A stretch of DNA of 17,258 nucleotides, taken from assembly GCA_964404765.1 (NCBI GenBank), contig CAYOLL010000130.1, forward strand, positions 1 through 17,258, in the 5' to 3' direction. Within the stretch, counting starts at the first letter, position 1; each line of letters begins with the position of its first letter. This document shows, piece after piece, positions 11,066-17,258 of the stretch. Source of the DNA: CAYOLL01 sp964404765 [NCBI: uncultured Gemmatimonadota bacterium] (GTDB taxonomy: Bacteria; 4572-55). The notes under the pieces are model-generated. The model was not told the DNA's origin. It made no database searches and saw only the letters and a list, made by a program, of their open reading frames with translations. The position numbers and the translations under genes were made by a program.

Positions 11066-11224
11066 ATGACGACGCTTTCGTCTATCGCATACATGCTATG
11101 CTGTATATATGACGGCGTTATTGACTGCGCTGTCTATGTTATGCTGCATATATAACGATGCTATTGACTATTATATCTATGTTATGGAACATATTCGACT
11201 ATGTTTATTGATAATATAGATATG
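11066..11224 (+). repeat. 43-bp tandem repeats upstream of the giant secreted gene
   Basis: Three head-to-tail units of exactly 43 bases (11066-11108, 11109-11151, 11152-11194), each opening ATRACGRYGC and closing ATGYTATGSWRYATAT-like, then a partial, more diverged fourth from 11195. They fill the A+T-rich leader. A possible hairpin AGAGCC/GGCTCT (11230-11235 with 11262-11267) follows, and then the ribosome-binding site. They may be repeated regulator-binding sites. Confidence 0.75.
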
Positions 11225-11286
11225 TTTAAAGAGCCGACATATATGTATTTCGTTAAATTTAGGCTCTACTTTAAAGGAGAGATGTT

Positions 11287-14200
11287 ATGTTGAAGCAATT
11301 TATTCGCGCCGCTATGATCGGTTTGTTTAGCCTGAGCCTATGCGGATCGGCTTTGGCCGCCACAAACATCGGCACGGTTCAGGCTGTGCGCGATCTGGAT
11401 TTATCCACCCGCAATGTGACGGTGGTGTTTGACCCGGAGGCCAACGACATCAGCCGCTTTATGGCCGACAAGACGCCGCAAACCGAAGTGGTCGAAATTG
11501 ATATGAGTCATTTCACCAAAGGCGAGTTGATGAGCGCCCTGCATGGCCCGGCCAATATTATTTGTGCGCTGCATATCAATGATGAGCGACCAACCGGGCT
11601 ACAGCCGGGGCAATATCGCCTGAATCTGCCGCAGAGCAAAGCCGACTGGCAAACTACCGGGCAACCCTATTTAGATGCCAGCGCCTTGATTGTGCATTTT
11701 ACCCATTTCCGGCCGGCCAACTATGTGACCGAGTTATTTGATCACATGATCAGTCGGCGGCCCGGTTATGGGGAAACGCCGCCGGGTCATGCGGGCAATG
11801 GTCCTGAATTGGCGCAACCGATGAGCGAGTTCGGCAGCCGGCCCATGTTGATGGGTTTGATTGAAGTGACACAGAAGACGGGCGGCGCTCGCGGCGGACG
11901 GGCCACAATCACGGTCAACAGCACTGCCGTTACAGTCGCCAATGACGGCTTGTGCACTTTACCGGAAGCCGTTACGTCAGCCAATACGAATGCGGTTTCC
12001 GGCGCGGCCGTCGGAGAATGTGCCGCCGGTTCCGGCGCGGATGTGGTTGATTTGACAGGCGTGAGCGGCACGATTACCCTGACTACCGGTTTGACAGTCT
12101 CCAGCAGCATCACCTTTAACGGACCAGGCGCGGCTAATCTGACCGTTAGCGGCAACAACCTCGTGCGCTTCTTTAACTGTACGACCGGCGGGGTGACGAT
12201 TAACGTCAATGATTTGACTATTACCGGTGGCCGCAGCGGCTTTGGCTCAAACTTTGGCGGAGCGATCCGCGTCAGCGCCAGCCTGGACACGCTGGCTATC
12301 AGTCGTTGCAATATCACCGGCAGCGCCGCTATTTCTAACGGCGCTGGTGGTGGCTTGTTTTTTAGCTCAAATGGTGGCAGTCTGACGATGACCAATTGCG
12401 CCGTCAGCGGGAACGCAACGACGGGAAACGGTTTTGCAGGTGGAATATACTTTTCTCCAAGCCCGGGCAGCCTGACGATGACCGATTGCACGATGAGCGT
12501 CAACACAGCGGCGGGACTCGGCGGCGGTGGTTTATATACAAATGGTAATGGCGCAACCACTGCCAGTCTGACCGGCTGCACCATCAGCGGTAATACCAGC
12601 GCCAATCAGGGCGGCGGAATTAACAATCAAGCATGCGCTATGACCCTGACCCACTGCACGGTCAGCGGCAACACAGCGAGTGGTGGTGGATTGGGCGGCG
12701 GGATTCTAAATGCCACCTTCGTGGTGGGCCAACCGGCCATTACCAATCTGAATCATTGCACCATCGCCACGAATATCGGCGCCGAGGTAAGCGGTGTAGA
12801 GAACGCAGCTGTTGGCGCCGGCAGAGCGGTTACCGTCAACCTGACCCATACCATTATCGCCCAAAACAGCGTCGGCCCGCAAATCACCAATTATGGTGGC
12901 GGCGGCACGGAAACAATCACTAACAATGGCTACAACCTGATCGGTGATATGCCGTCCTTTGCCGCCGGCGCAGGCGATCTGTTTAGCATCAACCCCCTGC
13001 TCAACGCTTTAGCCAACAATGGCGGCCTGACCCAGACCCACAGCCTGCACGCCTACAGCCCGGCCATTGAGAACGGCAACAACGCCGGCGCGCCGGCCAA
13101 CGATCAGCGCGGGGCCGGTTTTACCCGGATTTTAGACGGCGACAATACCGCAGGCGCTACAATTGACATCGGCGCGGTCGAATTCCCGGCGGCTTCGACA
13201 TTGGATCGGCTGGGCGTGACCTTAGACGCCTCCGGCAATCTGATCATCAACGACGTGGGCGCGGCCACCGATGATAATGTCCGCATCCAATCGGACACGG
13301 GCGGCAGCCGCTTTATCATCACAGAGCTGGGCGGCCTGCTCATCCAGACGGACATTGCGGGGGCGACCGGTGACGGCACCAGCACGGTCAATGTGCCTTT
13401 TGCCGCGGTCACCGGTACGCGAGTTGATGTCAATCTGCTATATGGTAATGATATATTAGACGTTAACTATGCCCTGGGCAATTTTTCCAAGACACTCAAT
13501 TATGCCGGCGGCTATCAAAGCAGCGGGGATCAAATGTCGCTAACCGGGGGCGGGACGTTTGCGACCGTGACCCATACATTTGTGAATGCCAATGACGGCA
13601 GCGTGGCTGTTACCAGCAATCAAATTATCACCTACACCGGCCTTGAGCCGATCACGGACAACCTCAGCGCGACCAACCGCGTCTTTGACTTTACCGGCGC
13701 GACGGAGACGATCACCCTGAGCGATGACGCGACGACCAACGACAATATCTCCTTTATTGACTCGGATTTGGGCGAGTCGGTCACCTTTGTCAATCCAACA
13801 GCGTCTTTAACCGTCCAAACCTTTAACGGCACGGGTGCGGACAACCTCAACGTGCAGGGCTTAGACGCACAGTTTAACGATAACCTGACCCTGGACGGCG
13901 ATGCTGACGATACAATCAACTTCCAAACCAACAACACTGCCCTGAACGGCGGCAATTTGCTCGGTGATGCCCAGGTCATTAACTTTGCGGCGGGTATTGG
14001 GGTGACTACAACCGTGGCGGGCACGGTCAGTCTGACCGCCGGCAATAATATTGTGATGAACAACCCGTCAAGTATTACTACGGTGAACGGCAATATCAGC
14101 TTGACCGCCAATGCCGCCGGCACAGGCATCGGTAATTTCGTTGGCATTAACATGAACAATGCCGATATTATCACTACCGGCAGCGGCAGTATTTCCCTGA

Positions 14201-16062
14201 CCGGCTTTGGCGGTGATGACGCGGCCAGCGCCAGTCATCACGGCGTGCTCATACAAAATACGGCGACCGTGCAATCCACCGGGAGCGGGACCATCACCCT
14301 CATCGGAACAAGCGGCGTTGGTAACAACCTCTCTCGCGGTGTTTTTATCCTCGGCGCCGGAACACTGGTTACATCCATTACCGGGAATATTCAAATCACC
14401 GGCGATAACAGCACGACCCTAACTGGCACGGGCGGCGGCAATATCGGCATAAGCATCGACACCGGTGCGGTTGTTTCATCAACCGGAACCGGCGTTAACG
14501 CGGCGCAAATCAATCTGATCGGCGTTGGCGGCAGCGGCAGCTTCTCCAACTTCGGTATTCATATCAACGGCGCGAACGCTTTGGTGACCGCTATCGACGG
14601 CGATATCACCGTCAATGGCACGGGCAATGGCGGCGGGGCGAGCTTTTTTAACCCCGGCGTTTTAATGGATCTCGGCGGCGCGATAACCTCAACCGGCACG
14701 GGGGCGAATGCCGCCGATATTACGGTCGGCGGGCAGGGCGGCACAGGCACGGGCGGCGTACATTCCGGGGTTGCTTTTAATTCCCGCATCATCACGATTG
14801 ATGGCGATATCATTATCACCGGAACCGGCGGCACCCAAGGTAATACCAACCGCGGCATCGTTTTAGAAGTGTCGGGTCAAACTGCCTCAACCGGCACAGG
14901 CAACGTGACCTTAGACGGACGCGGTGGTAACGGCAGCGATAGTCACGGCATTTACGTCGATACGACCGGTCTGGTGGGAGCGGCCAGCGGCGCCGGGACA
15001 TTGACCATGATCGGTATCGTCACCGGGACCGGTCGGGAAATTGTTATTGTCGAAGCCATAGATACAAATGGCCCGCACATTTACAACGGCTCGGTCTCAT
15101 ACGAAAATACGGCGGCCAAAGCCATGTCCGGCACCAGCTTTGATTTTAACGAAGACGTGACTTTTGGCGCCAACGGCGTCACCTTCGACGCGCCGGCCAA
15201 CGTCTTTGGCAACTGGACCAACGGCGGCGGCTATGCCCACAATGGCCAAATCGTCATTTTCGACGGCACAAATGCCGTCATCCCGCAAACCATCGGCGGC
15301 ACGGCGATAACCACTTTCTTTCATCTGCGGATGAATAACAACGGCGTGGGAGCCTTGTTCGGCAATCGTCAAATCATCAGCAGCGCCCTGACTTTGGATG
15401 ATGGCCTGATCAATCCCAACGGTTATGATTTGATCTTCCCGACCCCGACGGTGACCATCAACAATGCCGGCAATGCCAGCTTTGTCCTGGCCGATCATGA
15501 ACTGAATGCGACCAGCGAGATCATTGTCGGCAGCTTTACCGCCGGAATGACCCAAATCTTCCCGGTCGGCATCAACAGCCGCACGTCGTATATGCCGGTC
15601 ACGCTGACCATCGCCGCCTTAGAAGACAGTGTGCGGGTTTTTGTGCTGGATGAAGCGTTCAGCAATGGGACAATGGCCGGGACGCTGCTCTCCACCGGTG
15701 TGGTGCGCGGCACCTGGGATGTCGGCGTCAATGACGGAACATTGGGCGCGGCCTTAATGACCATGCAGGTGCAATGGAACAGCGGCGATCAAGCGGCTCT
15801 GTTCAGTGGGAACTACTGCCGGTTGGCCCATTTCATTTCCGGCGCGTGGGACAATTTCTACGCCGGGGCGGCTTCCGGCGGCGGGCCGTATACATTTACC
15901 CGGCCCAATATTACCGGCGCGGTCAGCCCGTTCTCCATGTTCGGCATGGGCGGCATTGTCCCGACGATGGGCGAGTGGGCGCTGATCATCATGACGCTGG
16001 CCTTTTTGAGCCTGGGCACGGTGGCCCTGCGGCGACATGCGCCCGCCAAAGTCAATGCGTAA
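11287..16062 (+). CDS. Giant exported beta-helix protein with CSLREA-like region and IPTL-CTERM sorting signal
   Basis: 1591 aa. A signal peptide (1-24, ending GSALA) leads to a ~165-residue N-terminal region of unknown type. Next comes a CSLREA-like motif (CTLPEAVTSAN, C223), then right-handed beta-helix repeats to ~560 (TDCTISGNTASNQGGGI-like units), then a choice-of-anchor Q-type segment (~570-632, NNGGLTQTHSLHAYSPAIEN to IGAVEF). A long Asn/Thr/Gly-rich part follows, including filamentous-hemagglutinin-like repeats at ~900-1240 (STGTG, DGDITVNGTG). The end (1557-1591) is an IPTL-CTERM signal: VPTMGEW, a membrane helix (ALIIMTLAFLSLGTVAL) and RRH. Such proteins are sorted to the surface or exopolysaccharide matrix. 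AAAGGAGAG lies 6 bases before ATG 11287. Likely a surface or matrix adhesin; the ligand is unknown. Confidence 0.9.
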   Translation: MLKQFIRAAMIGLFSLSLCGSALAATNIGTVQAVRDLDLSTRNVTVVFDPEANDISRFMADKTPQTEVVEIDMSHFTKGELMSALHGPANIICALHINDERPTGLQPGQYRLNLPQSKADWQTTGQPYLDASALIVHFTHFRPANYVTELFDHMISRRPGYGETPPGHAGNGPELAQPMSEFGSRPMLMGLIEVTQKTGGARGGRATITVNSTAVTVANDGLCTLPEAVTSANTNAVSGAAVGECAAGSGADVVDLTGVSGTITLTTGLTVSSSITFNGPGAANLTVSGNNLVRFFNCTTGGVTINVNDLTITGGRSGFGSNFGGAIRVSASLDTLAISRCNITGSAAISNGAGGGLFFSSNGGSLTMTNCAVSGNATTGNGFAGGIYFSPSPGSLTMTDCTMSVNTAAGLGGGGLYTNGNGATTASLTGCTISGNTSANQGGGINNQACAMTLTHCTVSGNTASGGGLGGGILNATFVVGQPAITNLNHCTIATNIGAEVSGVENAAVGAGRAVTVNLTHTIIAQNSVGPQITNYGGGGTETITNNGYNLIGDMPSFAAGAGDLFSINPLLNALANNGGLTQTHSLHAYSPAIENGNNAGAPANDQRGAGFTRILDGDNTAGATIDIGAVEFPAASTLDRLGVTLDASGNLIINDVGAATDDNVRIQSDTGGSRFIITELGGLLIQTDIAGATGDGTSTVNVPFAAVTGTRVDVNLLYGNDILDVNYALGNFSKTLNYAGGYQSSGDQMSLTGGGTFATVTHTFVNANDGSVAVTSNQIITYTGLEPITDNLSATNRVFDFTGATETITLSDDATTNDNISFIDSDLGESVTFVNPTASLTVQTFNGTGADNLNVQGLDAQFNDNLTLDGDADDTINFQTNNTALNGGNLLGDAQVINFAAGIGVTTTVAGTVSLTAGNNIVMNNPSSITTVNGNISLTANAAGTGIGNFVGINMNNADIITTGSGSISLTGFGGDDAASASHHGVLIQNTATVQSTGSGTITLIGTSGVGNNLSRGVFILGAGTLVTSITGNIQITGDNSTTLTGTGGGNIGISIDTGAVVSSTGTGVNAAQINLIGVGGSGSFSNFGIHINGANALVTAIDGDITVNGTGNGGGASFFNPGVLMDLGGAITSTGTGANAADITVGGQGGTGTGGVHSGVAFNSRIITIDGDIIITGTGGTQGNTNRGIVLEVSGQTASTGTGNVTLDGRGGNGSDSHGIYVDTTGLVGAASGAGTLTMIGIVTGTGREIVIVEAIDTNGPHIYNGSVSYENTAAKAMSGTSFDFNEDVTFGANGVTFDAPANVFGNWTNGGGYAHNGQIVIFDGTNAVIPQTIGGTAITTFFHLRMNNNGVGALFGNRQIISSALTLDDGLINPNGYDLIFPTPTVTINNAGNASFVLADHELNATSEIIVGSFTAGMTQIFPVGINSRTSYMPVTLTIAALEDSVRVFVLDEAFSNGTMAGTLLSTGVVRGTWDVGVNDGTLGAALMTMQVQWNSGDQAALFSGNYCRLAHFISGAWDNFYAGAASGGGPYTFTRPNITGAVSPFSMFGMGGIVPTMGEWALIIMTLAFLSLGTVALRRHAPAKVNA

Positions 16063-16067
16063 AGCCA

Positions 16068-16157
16068 AACCTTGCGAAGGTTAAACTTGTTGCGGAGTCA
16101 ATATCTTCAAGGTTCGCTGAACTCTCCGGCGTGAACCTTCGCAAGCTTCGCAAGGTT
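16068..16157. repeat. AACCTTGCGAAGG inverted repeat, copy 3
   Basis: AACCTTGCGAAGGTT (16068-16082), and on the right AACCTTCGCAAG duplicated as CTTCGCAAGGTT to 16157. The interior is close to copy 2. It begins 5 bases after the stop of the giant gene and may serve as its transcript-end hairpin. Confidence 0.8.
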
Positions 16158-16169
16158 AGCTTATGGTTA

Positions 16170-16212
16170 TGAGAAATGTCATTTCTGTGGATAGCAAAAA
16201 GCCGGATGCGAG
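16170..16212 (+). repeat. Shared 43-base block after IPTL-CTERM genes, copy 2
   Basis: Matches 10307-10349, but the right terminator arm that follows the first copy is missing, so this copy should not terminate. Confidence 0.65.
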
Positions 16213-16214
16213 CA

Positions 16215-16243
16215 TTGACAGACAACATCGAAAGTGTTACCTT
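16215..16243 (+). promoter_or_regulatory. Candidate promoter of the second beta-helix gene
   Basis: TTGACA (16215-16220), a 17-base spacer and TACCTT (16238-16243). A small hairpin CACTTTT/AAAAGTG follows near 16247-16262, about 45 bases before the start codon. Confidence 0.45.
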
Positions 16244-16308
16244 TGCCACTTTTTTAAAAGTGAAACTTTACCTGAACAGTTGTTAACTTTTTACAAGGAG
16301 AAATTTAC

Positions 16309-17258
16309 ATGTTCAAGCATTTTATTCAGTTGACGGCATTGGCAATAATTTGTTTAGGCATAAACAATCCGGCAGATGCAATCACAATCACGGTCACTGG
16401 CACGTCAGATAACGCTCTGGTTGGCAGTTTGGCGGCCAACGGCGCATGTGATCTGCGTGAAGCCATCGTGGCTGCTAGCACAGATGCCGTCGTGGGCGAG
16501 TGCCCGGCGGGCAGTGGAGCAGACGAAATTCAGTTTAACCTGTCCTACCCGGCTACCATTACGCTGGCTGCGGAATTCTTTATTACATCCCCAAGCAGCA
16601 TAACCATTAGCGGTCCCGGCGCGGCCAATCTTCTTTTAAGCGGCGGCGGCAGCGTACGTGTTTTACACATCAACTCGACTGTCGCTACAATTAATGATCT
16701 GACGATTGCCAACGGTCTTGCCACTCTTGGTTTTGGGGATGATGGCGCCGGCATATTAATCTATAACCCGGGAACCACGCTTACGGTCAATCGCTGTGTG
16801 TTTACAAACAATAACGCCAATAATACAAATGATTATGGAATGGCTATTTCTGTCGGTATCGGCGGCGTGTCCACGGTTATCGCCAACGACTGCACGTTTT
16901 CCGGCAACAACGTCGCTGGCGTAGGCGATGCCGGCGGGGCGATTGCTGTTTATAATGACGGTACCTGTGTGCTAACCAGATGTACAATCTCCGGGAACAG
17001 CGCGGGAGACGGAGGCGGGGGGATTTATACCGAAGGCGTCACCACGTTAACGAACTGCACAATATCCGCCAACACAGCCAATGATTACGGTGGAGCCATT
17101 TATAATTCGGGTATACTGACCCTTATAAACTGCACGATATCGAATAATATCGTCAACGGCGCAACTTTTGGTGTCGTGGATAATGACGGAACAATTCATC
17201 TATCCAATACGATCATTGGCAACAGCGTCACTGGCGGTGGCGGGGATATTACAAGCGG
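16309..17258 (+). CDS. Exported CSLREA/beta-helix protein, 3' end beyond window
   Basis: The frame is open from ATG 16309 to the window end (316 codons); AAGGAG lies 8 bases upstream. A signal peptide of about 24 residues (MFKHFIQLTALAIICLGINN, then PADA) resembles that of the giant gene upstream. A CSLREA-like motif follows (CDLREAIVAAS, then GECPAGSGADEIQF), then parallel beta-helix repeats such as CTISGNSAGDGGGGIYTEG and CTISANTANDYGGAIYNSG. It is a paralog of the first ~560 residues of the neighbour but lacks that protein's extra N-terminal ~165-residue region. An IPTL-CTERM end is expected downstream but not seen. Probably another surface or matrix protein. Confidence 0.85.
   Translation, partial: MFKHFIQLTALAIICLGINNPADAITITVTGTSDNALVGSLAANGACDLREAIVAASTDAVVGECPAGSGADEIQFNLSYPATITLAAEFFITSPSSITISGPGAANLLLSGGGSVRVLHINSTVATINDLTIANGLATLGFGDDGAGILIYNPGTTLTVNRCVFTNNNANNTNDYGMAISVGIGGVSTVIANDCTFSGNNVAGVGDAGGAIAVYNDGTCVLTRCTISGNSAGDGGGGIYTEGVTTLTNCTISANTANDYGGAIYNSGILTLINCTISNNIVNGATFGVVDNDGTIHLSNTIIGNSVTGGGGDITS

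Noticed and set aside
11787-12605. Long minus-strand open frame (272 codons) opposite the giant gene
   Set aside because: Antisense to beta-helix repeats; product is a Pro/Leu/Val-rich shadow with no ribosome-binding site or domain. The repetitive, biased sense codons keep it open.

Overview
The window looks like an accessory segment of a Gram-negative bacterial chromosome, probably proteobacterial. The evidence is an NlpC/P60 lipoprotein, a bacteriohemerythrin and a large secreted protein ending in an IPTL-CTERM sorting signal; the taxonomic guess is weak. No rRNA, tRNA, CRISPR array, integrase or DDE transposase was seen.

Layout. (1) Bases 1-1090, minus strand: bacteriohemerythrin followed after 6 bases by an NlpC/P60 lipoprotein. 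(2) Bases 1100-1800: no protein gene. This stretch holds a compound palindromic repeat, a candidate ~97-nt small RNA unit on the minus strand (promoter, hairpin with an anti-Shine-Dalgarno loop, U-tract terminator) and a MITE-like inverted repeat. (3) Bases 1800-10300: a mosaic of gene cassettes and fragments. One LRAT-like gene lies between two attC-like sites, as in an integron cassette. Around it are toxin-antitoxin (TA) pieces (HicB, PIN/VapC, BrnT/CopG) and three paralogous Rpn-type PD-(D/E)XK nucleases. Each Rpn gene sits behind the same unit: a HicB-like segment, a 49-codon small ORF containing a promoter-like box and a 12+12-bp palindrome, then the nuclease. Broken attC-like half-sites fused to HicB fragments separate several modules. 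(4) Bases 10300-17258: a terminator, a 159-aa protein of unknown function, a block of 43-bp tandem repeats, a 1591-aa exported beta-helix/IPTL-CTERM protein, and the start of a second CSLREA/beta-helix protein that runs off the window.

How the genes work together. The best preserved cluster is at 5174-7024, where antitoxin, PIN toxin, HicB-like protein, small ORF and Rpn nuclease overlap or are spaced by 4-5 bases and look co-transcribed. Elsewhere the toxins are broken (BrnT nonsense plus frameshift, PIN deletions, HicA lost) while their partners stay open. The region therefore looks like a TA-rich cassette array shuffled by recombination between short repeats, with Rpn nucleases amplified inside it. 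The right part is devoted to large secreted repeat proteins.
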